Source of the DNA: Pseudomonas tensinigenes
Lineage (GTDB): Bacteria; Pseudomonadota; Gammaproteobacteria; Pseudomonadales; Pseudomonadaceae
Length of the DNA: 64,000 nucleotides
Assembly: GCF_014268445.2 (NCBI RefSeq)
Contig: NZ_CP077089.1
Coordinates: 2,783,501 to 2,847,500 of the forward strand
Direction of reading: 5' to 3'
This document shows positions 24,697 through 33,054 of this stretch, one piece after another; positions within the stretch are counted from its first letter, which is position 1; each line of letters starts with the position of its first letter. The notes under the pieces were generated by a model. It was not told where the DNA came from. It searched no databases and saw only the letters and a program-made list of their open reading frames with translations. The position numbers and the translations under genes are program-made.

Positions 24697-25506
24697 TTAG
24701 GGGCGTTTAACTAGATTATTAATCTGGGAGTAGTGTCTTGAATTGAAGCCAATAGGGTTGCCATTGAGCTTGTCGCAAATTTCATTTGTTTCTTTCACGA
24801 ACTCTAAGAACATGTTATCTAACCCCTCAGTTTCCGGAGTTACGCACATTCGGGAGAAATGGTTGATCATTGCGATAGCTTGGGCATATTCATAGATGGC
24901 TACTATCCCTTGAGCGACGCTGGAGTAATCTACCCGCAGATAATCATATTTGAATTTTTCGAACTCTTCATGCTGCTCGACGGTTGTCGCATTGGTCAGA
25001 GCGATCGGGTTGGGGTGTGCGCCGAAGTCAATGGCAGCGTCATAGAGCCCCATAATATGATATTCGTAAGGTGTTCCCGTTGACTGTTCATCATGCTCTC
25101 TTAGGTACTTTCGAAATCGCTTCATCGCAGGGGTGAACGATTTTTTATTCTCTAGAAAACTATCCTCGTTATCATGCCTGTTCAGCCAAGATTGGTATAA
25201 TCCAGGTTCTCTATTAAAAAGATAGCCGTAGACAGCAGATTCCATGGCTGTTCTAAGAAGTGGAAAAATAGCCGACAGATGTGCCCCGAGAGCTAGGTTG
25301 CAGGCCGCTAAGTAGAGGGAGTGAGAGTGAGCCGCCGCCGCGCGTGATTCGTTGCTACCCAAATTTTCCAATGTCGAAAGGATTAAATGGTCGCATTTCT
25401 TCAAATGCCAAACCGCTTCTGGAAGCGAGTTAGTAATATTTTTTTCCGCTTGTACCATCGAATCTCTATATTGTTCAAAATCGAAGGCATTGCCTGAGAA
25501 TTCCAT
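24697..25506 (-). CDS. hypothetical helical protein in the AT-rich block
   Basis: Protein of 269 residues, predicted almost all-alpha, with no signal peptide. The segment LALGAHLSAIFPLLRTAMESAVYGYLFNREP is reminiscent of DUF5677-like proteins that contain an RT-x-hydrophobic-E helix. I cannot assign it with certainty. An R-x5-H stretch (RKYLREH) occurs, but not in a convincing HEPN context. It is the first gene of the AT-rich trio reading leftwards. No clear Shine-Dalgarno is visible before the ATG at 25506. Confidence 0.55.
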   Translation of the reverse strand: MEFSGNAFDFEQYRDSMVQAEKNITNSLPEAVWHLKKCDHLILSTLENLGSNESRAAAAHSHSLYLAACNLALGAHLSAIFPLLRTAMESAVYGYLFNREPGLYQSWLNRHDNEDSFLENKKSFTPAMKRFRKYLREHDEQSTGTPYEYHIMGLYDAAIDFGAHPNPIALTNATTVEQHEEFEKFKYDYLRVDYSSVAQGIVAIYEYAQAIAMINHFSRMCVTPETEGLDNMFLEFVKETNEICDKLNGNPIGFNSRHYSQINNLVKRP

Positions 25507-25690
25507 TTCGTGATCCGCAAGTCTTGTTGAGATAGTGGTTGGCTATGTGCCATCATTCGATAAATTACACTTGTTTTTATAAAAAATCCAGCGAGTTCGC
25601 CATTTATTATATGGTCCTTAAATGGGTAATTTGTCGAAGCCAATTTAACTCTACGCAGGTTTTGCGAGGCCAATAGTTAGTTGCTTAAAC
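25507..25690. other. AT-rich gap between the block and alkC
   Basis: 184 bp, AT-rich, without a convincing ORF. It marks the change in base composition: the alkC gene that ends at 25691 is again GC-rich. It probably contains the promoter of the leftward trio. Confidence 0.5.
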
Positions 25691-26797
25691 TCACCAAACA
25701 ATGATATTGAACGCGGTTCTGCCCAGCAAAGCACCATTCACCATCACTTGAATCGCCTGCCGTCCACTATGATGCTTCCGCGTCGTAAAATCCTTAATCA
25801 CCTGCCGCCTCCCCACAACCACACTCTCAAACCCCTCCAAAACAACCGTCTTCAACTTAAAAACCTTCCCCGAAACCCCGCCATTCGCCTTCACATAGTC
25901 AATCGCATAATCAATCACCAACCGCTGCTCATGCGCCACCGTCGACTTCACCACAAACGACAACGTAATCGCTTCCCCCAACCTGACCACCGCCGGCTCA
26001 ACCCGCACATCCAACAACTCAACCTCAGCCTTCGCCCCCGCACCAATCACCGTCAGCGCCCTTAAATCCCCCTGCTTAATCAAACTCCGCAACGCATGCT
26101 TCGCAATCCACGCCGTGTGCTTGTTCTCCAACGACCAACCTTCGATCGTGTCCAACACCCACTCCGGATGCACCTTCGTCACATCATTCAAATGATTCGC
26201 CACGGACTTGCGCACGTACAAACTCTCATCCGCCTTCAACCGATCGAGTATCCCGGCGGCCAACTGCGGATCCGCCTGAACCGCTTCCAACCGAAACGAC
26301 CAAGGCAGGCGAGGGCGGCTGCCTTCGCTGGCGAGGCGTCGAACGTGGTGGTTTTCGTCTCGGGTCCAGTCGTGCATCAATTCCAGCGAGCGCTCTAGGT
26401 CGCTGCGCAGAAAGTGGCGGATGGCGAATTCGGAGGAGCCGAAGGTGGTGAAGTATTTCAGGGCGTCCATGGAGGTGTCGAACGCATGCCCGCCATAGCT
26501 CGCGACGTAATGCGGCAAACACATGCTGACGAATCCGCTGTTCAGCCTTGGTGCGAGTTCGAAAAGCACTTCTAGGGATTCTTGGTAATCCAGCGGCAAT
26601 ACGGCGTGCAGGCTTTCGCTGACACGTGCCATGCGTTGCATCACTGATAGTTCAACGAGTCCGTCCTGGGCATGTTTGAGAAACGCTTTGGCCTTGAACG
26701 CCGGGTACACGGCGCTCATTTCTCGGGCGATGTGCTGCAAGCGCTCGGCGTTGAAGATTTCCTTTAACGCCGGGGCGGCGGTTTCGGTGGTGCTCAT
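25691..26797 (-). CDS. alkC: DNA alkylation repair glycosylase, AlkC type
   Basis: DNA glycosylase of 368 residues that removes cationic alkylated bases such as 3-methyladenine without flipping the base. The first 250 residues are HEAT-like helical repeats. Characteristic stretches are YPAFKAKAFLKHA, a SYGGHAFDTSMDALKYFTTF segment and RRLASEGSRPRLPWS. From about 265 on, a beta-rich Ig-like domain (AKAEVELLDVRVEPAVVRLG to GRTAFNIIVW) matches the AlkC subfamily known from P. fluorescens. The ATG lies 2 bases after the GST stop, so translation is coupled; no separate Shine-Dalgarno is evident. Confidence 0.88.
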   Translation of the reverse strand: MSTTETAAPALKEIFNAERLQHIAREMSAVYPAFKAKAFLKHAQDGLVELSVMQRMARVSESLHAVLPLDYQESLEVLFELAPRLNSGFVSMCLPHYVASYGGHAFDTSMDALKYFTTFGSSEFAIRHFLRSDLERSLELMHDWTRDENHHVRRLASEGSRPRLPWSFRLEAVQADPQLAAGILDRLKADESLYVRKSVANHLNDVTKVHPEWVLDTIEGWSLENKHTAWIAKHALRSLIKQGDLRALTVIGAGAKAEVELLDVRVEPAVVRLGEAITLSFVVKSTVAHEQRLVIDYAIDYVKANGGVSGKVFKLKTVVLEGFESVVVGRRQVIKDFTTRKHHSGRQAIQVMVNGALLGRTAFNIIVW

Positions 26798-26799
26798 GG

Positions 26800-27405
26800 T
26801 CAGGTCATCGGGGTGCTGACGAACGCTTCTAGGGTTTCGGCGTAGGCGGTGTATTGGGCGATGTGGGGGTAGCGGCGGGTGTCGATCTGGTCGGGGACGA
26901 CGAGGTCGGTGAAGCTCCAGGCGACGGCGAGGCTGATGCCGGCCTGGGTGAGGGTGCCGTCGGTGGGCAGGCCGGTTTTTTCCAGTTCTTGCTCGAGGGC
27001 GGTGAAGGCGGCGGCGAGTTGGCCTTCGACGCGTTCGACCCACGGCTGGTATTGAATGTCGGCCGGGCGCAGGTTGCGTTCGTAATAAAGCTGCACGGCT
27101 TTTTCGCAGGCGGCGAGGCTGAGGCCGATCAGACGCAGGGCTTGGGCGCGTTGTTTCAGGTCGGTTGGCAGCAGGCTTTTGCCGGAGCTGGCTTCGAGGT
27201 AGTCGAGGATGAGGGTCGAGTCCATCAGGACCACGCCGTCGTCGAGGATCAGCGTGGGGGCTTTGACCACCGGGTTGATCTGCTGGAATTGCTCGAAGTG
27301 GCGGAACACCGAGACCGACTCGTGTTCGAGGTCGATGCCAAGGCGTTTGGCGGAGATCGCCACGCGGCGCACGTAAGGGGAGTCCAGCATGCCGATCAGT
27401 TTCAT
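26800..27405 (-). CDS. glutathione S-transferase family protein
   Basis: Cytoplasmic GST-fold protein of 201 residues. The N-terminal thioredoxin-like domain has MLDSPYVRRVAISAKRLGI with Ser near residue 8, VKAPTLILDDG with the cis-Pro, and DSTLILDYLE. The all-helical C-terminal domain follows from about residue 85. AAGGA precedes the ATG at 27405. It is the upstream partner of alkC, which fits detoxification of electrophiles together with repair of the alkylated DNA they produce. Confidence 0.87.
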   Translation of the reverse strand: MKLIGMLDSPYVRRVAISAKRLGIDLEHESVSVFRHFEQFQQINPVVKAPTLILDDGVVLMDSTLILDYLEASSGKSLLPTDLKQRAQALRLIGLSLAACEKAVQLYYERNLRPADIQYQPWVERVEGQLAAAFTALEQELEKTGLPTDGTLTQAGISLAVAWSFTDLVVPDQIDTRRYPHIAQYTAYAETLEAFVSTPMT

Positions 27406-27466
27406 GACGCGTTCCTTCAAGTCAAACCGGTGGGAAGGCATAACCTAGCCGACGTTGAGGCAATTG

Positions 27467-28375
27467 TCAGTCGTCAAAGCCGGGTTGTTCGTGAATCTCA
27501 TCGACATTCAGTTCCAGCCGATACGCCACCGCCACAAACAACGCCTGGCACAAACACAGCGTCGCACTCAGCGAACGAAAGGCGAGGGCGCTGCCTTCGT
27601 TGACCAGCAATACGCTGTTGGCGAGTTTCGCCAGTGGTGAGAGTTGGCTGTCGGTAAGGATCAGGGTGTTGGCCTGTTGCTGGCGGGCGAAGCGCAGGCA
27701 GTGTTGGGTTTCCTTGGCGTAGGGTACGAAGCTGATGGCGATGACCAGATCGTTGGCGCGCACGCTGCGCATTTGCTCGCGATAGCTGCCGCCGAGCCCG
27801 GACACCAGATGAATTCGTTTCTGAGTGTGTTGCAAGTTGTAAACGAGGTAGTCGGCGACCGCGAAGGAGCGGCGTACGCCGACGACATAAATGTTGTCGG
27901 CGTTGACGATCAGGTCGACGGCTTTTTCGAACGCGGCGTCGTCGAGTTCGCGGCCCAGGCGTTCGATGCCGGAGCGGGTGGCGTCGATGCATTCGCGGGC
28001 GAGGTCGCCAGCGCTCGCTTGCTGCGACTGGTTGGCGATCATGTTGCGGATGCGTTGCTGGTAGTTTTGCACCGGCGAGGCTTTGTGCGTGTAGGCGCTG
28101 CGGAACAGCGCCTGCATTTCGCTGAAGCCGCTGAAACCGAAGCGTTGCGAGAAGCGCACGATGGCGGACGGGTGGACTTCGCACTCGCGGGCGATGTCGC
28201 TGATGCGGTCGACCATGATCCGATCGCTCTGTTGGCTGATGTAGCTGGCGATGCGTTTGAGCTGGCGCGGCAGGGCGTCGTATTCGTCGGTGATCAGTTG
28301 CAGCAGGCGCTCGGCATTGATCGGGGGGCTGGCGAGTGAAACCTCGTCGGTGGCCGGCAGATCGGGGCGGGGCAT
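27467..28375 (-). CDS. MurR/RpiR-family regulator with SIS domain
   Basis: Regulator of 302 residues. The N-terminal HTH_6 domain includes LPRQLKRIASYISQQSDRIM, then the SDIARECEVHPSAIVRFSQRFGF helix-turn-helix. A phosphosugar-binding SIS domain runs from about residue 140 (IYVVGVRRSFAVADYLVYNL, VIAISFVPYAKETQHCL). Family members sense sugar phosphates. No sugar genes are adjacent, so the target is not evident. Confidence 0.9.
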   Translation of the reverse strand: MPRPDLPATDEVSLASPPINAERLLQLITDEYDALPRQLKRIASYISQQSDRIMVDRISDIARECEVHPSAIVRFSQRFGFSGFSEMQALFRSAYTHKASPVQNYQQRIRNMIANQSQQASAGDLARECIDATRSGIERLGRELDDAAFEKAVDLIVNADNIYVVGVRRSFAVADYLVYNLQHTQKRIHLVSGLGGSYREQMRSVRANDLVIAISFVPYAKETQHCLRFARQQQANTLILTDSQLSPLAKLANSVLLVNEGSALAFRSLSATLCLCQALFVAVAYRLELNVDEIHEQPGFDD

Positions 28376-28776
28376 AGGTCATCCTTCAGGCTGTTTGATC
28401 TCACGGTGGGCCTGATAGTAGGGGGGCTTTTGCGGTTCTGCTTTGCTGAAACGATGCAGTGCGTGGTAAAAAATTACGTCTGGGCGCTGCGTGGTTAGCC
28501 GTTTGTCTTCTATATACAGCCGCTCGACTGAATTTCTTGCTATAAACGCACTCCGATGGCCGTGTGAGCGCTGTGTCAGAGCAGTTTCCGAACGTTGTCG
28601 GACAAATTCCCTGTATTTACAGTTGCTGAGGCCTCATTCGGGCCTTAGACTGCCGCCCCTCGTAAATTGAGTGCCGGGTGGCATTTGCAATAAACGATGC
28701 CTTTTCGCCGACCGCACGCGGTTCGCCGAAACGCTCCCTAATTCGCCTTAATGCACGTTTTTTTATAGAGATATCA
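28376..28776. promoter_or_regulatory. divergent intergenic region, RpiR / DksA paralogue
   Basis: About 400 bp without a convincing gene. It should hold both promoters. I looked for a Zur-type box (GTTATA/TATAAC palindrome) in front of the DksA gene because zinc-independent DksA2 genes can be Zur-regulated, and found none. No other clear operator is visible. Confidence 0.5.
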
Positions 28777-29181
28777 ATGACAAAGGACAAGTTGCTGGCC
28801 ATGCCGGCAGATGACTACATGAATTCCGAGCAGCACGCTTTCTTCACTGAGCTGTTGCAGAACATGAAAGTCGAAACCCACGAGCGCATTGAGCAAAATC
28901 GTATCGCCATCGAAAGCCTGGACACCCCGGCTGACCCGGCGGACGCGGCTTCGGTTGAAGAAGAGCGCACTTGGCTGGTGAACGCGATCGATCGCGACCA
29001 GCGCATGCTGCCGCAACTGGAACAAGCCCTTGAGCGCATCAAGGAAGACAGTTTTGGCTGGTGCGATGACAGCGGCGAGGCCATTGGCCTGAAACGCCTG
29101 CTGATCAGCCCGACCACCAAGTACTGCATCGAAGCTCAAGAGCGTCACGAGCAGATCGACAAGCACCAGCGTCAGGCCTGA
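28777..29181 (+). CDS. DksA/TraR-family protein with two-cysteine finger (DksA2-like)
   Basis: RNA-polymerase secondary-channel factor of 134 residues. The coiled-coil tip DPADAASVEEE keeps the acidic and Ala positions of the DksA tip (Asp53, Asp56, Ala58). The C-terminal finger has Cys96 and Cys117, but their partners are Ser99 and Ala120, so the four-cysteine zinc site is lost. This matches the zinc-independent DksA2 class. The start at 28777 follows TAGAG; an upstream in-frame ATG would add an unrelated extension. Confidence 0.85.
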   Translation: MTKDKLLAMPADDYMNSEQHAFFTELLQNMKVETHERIEQNRIAIESLDTPADPADAASVEEERTWLVNAIDRDQRMLPQLEQALERIKEDSFGWCDDSGEAIGLKRLLISPTTKYCIEAQERHEQIDKHQRQA

Positions 29182-29199
29182 TTTTTCCGGCGCTGTGAT

Positions 29200-29262
29200 C
29201 GCGGGCAAGTCCGTCCCACAAGGTTCAACACCGAACCTGTGGGAGCCGGGCTTGCCCGCGAA
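29200..29262. repeat. inverted REP pair (GCCGGGCTTGCCCGCG type)
   Basis: TCGCGGGCAAGTCCGTCCCACA and the inverted TGTGGGAGCCGGGCTTGCCCGCG flank about 15 bases. It is placed after the DksA-like gene. Confidence 0.85.
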
Positions 29263-29398
29263 GCTTTTTATCGTCCGCAATATTTCCGCGCGATTCCATT
29301 GACCTGCCACAGACCCCACGACTAACGGACCATGGATAATGGCGTTGTAGTGGCGTTTAATGCAGTCACAATAATGAGAACAAGCGTGGGGTGTTGAT

Positions 29399-31003
29399 AT
29401 GACGAGAGATGGATCTCTGGTTGGGGCTCTGCCTGCACCAGTGCTTTTGCCGAAAAACCGCTGGATCGCTCCGACCCTGCAAAGCATCGCCCTGATGCTG
29501 TTGCTGGCCGGCATGACGCTGGGTGGATGGTCGCTGTACATTGGCATGCCACTGGCGGTGCTGATTGTCTGGCTGCCGCGCCTGCGCTCCCGCGCTATCC
29601 CCGATGCCCAGCCTGCCGATACCGGCAGCGCAATGTCCGACCTGACCCGCGACCTTTCCTACACCACCAGTCATAACGCGTTGTCGGCAGCCGGTGTGGC
29701 GTTTTCGGTCAAGGAACTGGCGAGCAAACTCGAATCGCAACTGTATGCGGCGGCGCAAATCGTCAGCAATGCCGAGGTGATGATCGCGACCGAACATGCG
29801 ACTTCGCAGCTTAGCCGCGCCGCACTTGAAGCAGCGAGTCAGGCGCATCACAGCAGCGCGGCGGGGCGCACGGAACTGCTGGATTCGATCTCGCGCATGC
29901 ATCAGCTCAGTCAGCGTGCCAATGCCAGCCGTGAATTGATCGAAGCCTTGAGTCTGCGCAGCGATGATATTCAGCGTGTGACCCTGGTGATTCAGTCGAT
30001 TGCCAGCCAGACCAATCTGCTCGCGTTGAACGCGGCAATCGAAGCGGCGCGAGCCGGTGAGCATGGTCGCGGTTTTGCCGTGGTGGCGGACGAAGTTCGC
30101 GGGTTGGCGGCGCGCACGGCGTCAGCGACCGGTGAAGTGGGTGAGATGGTCGCTGACATTCAGCAACGCACGGCGCAGGTGGTGGAGCAGATTCGCGAGT
30201 TGTCGAGTGATCTGCAGACCGGTGTCGAGCAGGTCGAGCACACCGGCCAGCATCTGGAGAACATCGCGCGACTGGCTGCTGGGGTGGAAAGTCAGGTCGG
30301 TGAAATTGCTCAGGGCGCGGAAACCAATCGTGAACAACTCGATAGCCTGTTCAAGGCTATCGAGCAGATGCGCAGCGACCTGGCGATCAGCGATCAACAG
30401 ACTCGCCGCCTCGCCGAAGCAGCGGTGCAGATGGAAGGGCAGGCGGAAACCATCAGCGAGCGTCTGGCTGAAGTCGGTCTGGATGACTATCACCAGCGCA
30501 TCTACGATCTGGCCCGCGAAGGCGCGAGCCAGATTGCTGCGCGGTTCGAGGCGGATGTCGAGCAGGGGCGGATTAGTCTTGAGGACTTGTTCGACCGCCA
30601 GTATCAGCCGATCCCGAATACGCAACCGGCGAAGTTTCAAACCCGTTTCGACCGTTACACCGATCAGGTGCTGCCGGCGATTCAGGAGCCCTTGTTGCCG
30701 CGTCACGAGGGGTTGGTGTTCGCCATTGCCTGTACGCAGCAGGGTTATGTGCCGACCCATAATCAGGCGTTTAGTCAGCCATTGACCGGCGATGCGCAGG
30801 TCGATGCGGTCAACAATCGCACAAAGCGCAAATTTGCTGATCGCACCGGTATTCGCTGCGGCAGCCATCAGCAACCGGTGTTATTGCAGACCTACACCCG
30901 CGACACCGGTGAGCTGATGCATGACCTGTCGGTTCCGATCATGATCAAGGGCCGGCACTGGGGTGGTTTGCGTCTGGGCTATAAGCCGGAAAGTCCGCGC
31001 TGA
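29399..31003 (+). CDS. methyl-accepting chemotaxis protein with C-terminal sensor-like domain
   Basis: Chemoreceptor of 534 residues. Hydrophobic helices at about 26-60 form a short membrane hairpin with almost no periplasmic loop and no HAMP domain. The signalling hairpin tip [30 protein letters not shown] starts near residue 199. After the coiled coil, residues from about 400 to 534 form an extra cytoplasmic domain ([20 protein letters not shown], then [20 protein letters not shown]). Such an arrangement implies sensing of an internal cue. The cue is unknown. Start chosen at ATG 29399; no strong Shine-Dalgarno. Confidence 0.88.
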   Translation: MTRDGSLVGALPAPVLLPKNRWIAPTLQSIALMLLLAGMTLGGWSLYIGMPLAVLIVWLPRLRSRAIPDAQPADTGSAMSDLTRDLSYTTSHNALSAAGVAFSVKELASKLESQLYAAAQIVSNAEVMIATEHATSQLSRAALEAASQAHHSSAAGRTELLDSISRMHQLSQRANASRELIEALSLRSDDIQRVTLVIQSIASQTNLLALNAAIEAARAGEHGRGFAVVADEVRGLAARTASATGEVGEMVADIQQRTAQVVEQIRELSSDLQTGVEQVEHTGQHLENIARLAAGVESQVGEIAQGAETNREQLDSLFKAIEQMRSDLAISDQQTRRLAEAAVQMEGQAETISERLAEVGLDDYHQRIYDLAREGASQIAARFEADVEQGRISLEDLFDRQYQPIPNTQPAKFQTRFDRYTDQVLPAIQEPLLPRHEGLVFAIACTQQGYVPTHNQAFSQPLTGDAQVDAVNNRTKRKFADRTGIRCGSHQQPVLLQTYTRDTGELMHDLSVPIMIKGRHWGGLRLGYKPESPR

Positions 31004-31116
31004 GGGATTGTTACCCCCGGTGCAATGAATCTGTGCACGGAGCTTGCTGTTTCCGCGCGCAAGAAACCATTAACCTGCCCGCTTAGTTAGGTAGCTAATG
31101 ATTTCGGGAGGGCTGC

Positions 31117-31320
31117 ATGCAGTGCAGAGTTGATGTCGCCGTGATGATCGGCAGTGGCGTGCCTGCCGGATTGCGCGCAATGGGTCGGAGCGTCTGCTGG
31201 GTGGTGTTGCTCAATGGCGAGCGTCGCGGCACGGCGTTTGCCAGTCGCGACGAGGCCGAGGAGTGCAAGGCCGCGTGGCTTGCACAATTGCATGCCGAAC
31301 CGAGTGACAGCCTGCACTGA
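31117..31320 (+). CDS. small conserved protein (67 residues)
   Basis: ATG at 31117 with GGGAGG 6 bases upstream. The sequence begins MQCRVDVAVMIGSGVPAGLR and includes WVVLLNGERRGTAFASRDEAEECKAAWLAQ. That is a strand-strand-helix pattern like small DUF2188-type proteins. The function is unknown. Confidence 0.65.
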   Translation: MQCRVDVAVMIGSGVPAGLRAMGRSVCWVVLLNGERRGTAFASRDEAEECKAAWLAQLHAEPSDSLH

Positions 31321-31326
31321 TCAGGA

Positions 31327-31563
31327 CTACTTGCCGCGGTGCAGGCGTACATTCAGTTCATCGACCATTACCGCTTCTTCACCGTCGGCCCTTAACCATT
31401 CCTTGAGCAATTGCGCCTGTTGAGGTGACCAGAAGTCGGCGTCGATCAGTTTGGTCTCGGGGGCCAGCGGATGCGCCTCGATGAAATCGTCGATTGCGTT
31501 ACCTTCTGAAGGCAGTCCCAGTTGATCGAACAGGGTTTTCAGATCGTATGCTGGCAGTTCCAT
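31327..31563 (-). CDS. DUF2789 domain protein
   Basis: Protein of 78 residues matching DUF2789: LKTLFDQLGLPSEGNAIDDF, an EAHPLAPETKLIDADFWSPQQAQLLKEWL segment, then the acidic DGEEAVMVDELN. AAGGAG precedes the ATG. The function of the family is unknown. It is convergent with the 67-residue gene. Confidence 0.85.
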   Translation of the reverse strand: MELPAYDLKTLFDQLGLPSEGNAIDDFIEAHPLAPETKLIDADFWSPQQAQLLKEWLRADGEEAVMVDELNVRLHRGK

Positions 31564-31611
31564 CGTGTACTCCTTCGGTGGGCGCCGGTATGGCGCGTTC
31601 GATCGCTCTCT

Positions 31612-31863
31612 TTATCTGAGGCAGCCGTTCGCCAGGAGTTCGATCTTTGACTCAAGTGAGCGGGCAAGGGCGCAGGCTTCGTTGTGATCTTCGCGGAAAC
31701 CTCTTACGCGTCCGGTCGATGTTTCCTTTATGTGAAAGAACGCGTTGCCGGCGGGCACGACCTGAAAACGTGGGCAATGGTCGTTGAAGTCAGTGGCACT
31801 CAGTATCAGTGGTGATTTGATCCGGTCGTCAGCAGTCATGGCAAAGTGAGTCAGAGTGCACAT
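31612..31863 (-). CDS. small hypothetical protein (83 residues)
   Basis: ATG at 31863 preceded by AAAGGAC at a good distance. The sequence begins MCTLTHFAMTADDRIKSPLI and includes FHIKETSTGRVRGFREDHNEACALARSLE, a strand-strand-helix unit resembling other small proteins in this window. Not assigned to a family. Confidence 0.6.
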   Translation of the reverse strand: MCTLTHFAMTADDRIKSPLILSATDFNDHCPRFQVVPAGNAFFHIKETSTGRVRGFREDHNEACALARSLESKIELLANGCLR

Positions 31864-32262
31864 ATGAAGTCCTTTTCATCAGTCGGCCGGGATTTAAAGG
31901 CCGTTGCGGGTAGTCGTAATGAGCATCGCTGCTCTAGAATCGCCAGTACCTGTTGACGACAGGGCTTATCTAAAGCAATTTTTCGCTTGCGATATGTCGG
32001 AAAAGTGCTTTTTTTCGTGAGAATTTTCCCTAAAGTTCGTAGTCAGACTGCTCTCGCCGCTAACGAAGATTTTTCCTTCAAGCTTTGGCGACATCGGGAT
32101 GAGTTTCGCGAGTGACAATCCAGTAGTCTTGGCAACCTCGCGTTGAATGAGCACTCTGCTCGATTCGGGCTTTATTGATTTATTTGCAGTGACATCGGCC
32201 TGGCCGTTTATTTGCCGTGCGCGTTTTCCGCGTGCGGTTTTTTCAGATGTGGGGATGTTTCT
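31864..32262. other. intergenic region of about 400 bp
   Basis: AT-richer than its flanks, without a convincing gene on either strand. A TAAAGTTC and a GCCGCTAA occur at about 32032 and 32057, but their spacing does not fit a sigma-28 promoter. It should contain the promoters of the two divergent genes. Confidence 0.5.
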
Positions 32263-32733
32263 TTGGCAGTCAGTAATCTCGATATGCATGCTTTGTTCGT
32301 GTTGGGTGATTTGCGTGCAAAGCTGGTCAAGCTGTTTCAGTCGCGTTTTGTTTACATCACCGAGCAAAACGCCGAAGGCATTTACGTGGCCGAGATCGAC
32401 ACCGAAAGCGCATTGGTGGTCGATGACAAACCAGGGCTCAAGCTCAAGGTCGGCGACCATTTCAGTGCATCGGTCTTGCCCAGCCGTGAAGGTGGCAAGA
32501 TGGATATCCGTTTCCGCGAAATCAAACTGACGGTCTATGGACTGGGCGATTACGCCTTTGTCGACACCGCCGACGGGCACGCGATCCTGTTCAAGGAAGG
32601 CCACAGCGTGGTGACCGTGTTCGCCGCCCATCAGCAATTGCAGGAAGGCCTGACCAAAACGCTGAAAGCCGTCACCGCCAAAGCCGCCAAGTGGCGCAAG
32701 GGTGAACTGGTGACCTTCAAGGCCAGCGAGTGA
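32263..32733 (+). CDS. hypothetical protein, first gene of a coupled pair
   Basis: Protein of about 156 residues. TTG at 32263 follows GGGGA at a good spacing; the alternative ATG at 32284 lacks a Shine-Dalgarno. The sequence has beta-rich parts (RFVYITEQNAEGIYVAEIDT, LKVGDHFSASVLPSREGGKM) and a C-terminal helical region (LQEGLTKTLKAVTAKAAKW). It has no signal peptide. I do not recognise the family. The following gene begins inside its stop codon. Confidence 0.7.
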   Translation: MAVSNLDMHALFVLGDLRAKLVKLFQSRFVYITEQNAEGIYVAEIDTESALVVDDKPGLKLKVGDHFSASVLPSREGGKMDIRFREIKLTVYGLGDYAFVDTADGHAILFKEGHSVVTVFAAHQQLQEGLTKTLKAVTAKAAKWRKGELVTFKASE

Positions 32734-32927
32734 GCCGCGCGGATTTCCATGCGCAGAACCTCGACACTGCACGCAAGGAGGCTCGGCGTTTATTCGCCGC
32801 CAAGGCCGAACTGCAAGGCGCCTGGCTGAATTGGCTGGCTGCGCAGATCTACGCACTGCGTCCTGCGGAATACGCCAGCATGGTCAGACGCGAGCTGCAA
32901 AGCCTGCAGGAAAAGTCTGATTCATAA
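32730..32927 (+). CDS. small hypothetical protein (65 residues), coupled
   Basis: GTG at 32730 overlaps the stop of the upstream gene by 4 bp (GTGA). The protein is helical and basic (ARKEARRLFAAKAELQGAWL, then YASMVRRELQSLQEKSDS). The tight overlap suggests a partner for the upstream product. No function assigned. Confidence 0.65.
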   Translation: MSRADFHAQNLDTARKEARRLFAAKAELQGAWLNWLAAQIYALRPAEYASMVRRELQSLQEKSDS

Positions 32928-33054
32928 CCTCGTCCGGAGCGCGGCCCGGAAAAAGCAGGAACCTCGGCTACAGTCAGTTGACTGAGTATTCAGAGGCTTG
33001 TGGTCTTCTGTCAGGCCAACCTGCCATTGCTGAGAACAGCACGAGGTGCAATGC

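Noticed and set aside
24697..25506. HEPN ribonuclease assignment based on RKYLREH
   Set aside because: The R-x5-H match is isolated and not in the expected helix context; too weak to name a fold.
25401..25673. 90-residue open frame on the - strand overlapping the start of the 269-residue gene
   Set aside because: It lies in a different frame, lacks a Shine-Dalgarno and has no recognisable features.
32032..32064. Sigma-28 (FliA) promoter: TAAAGTTC and GCCGCTAA
   Set aside because: The distance between the two boxes is about six bases too long for the TAAA-N15-GCCGATAA consensus.
31966..32856. Open frame of 296 residues on the - strand
   Set aside because: It covers a coupled gene pair on the + strand with good starts, has a poor composition and no domain.
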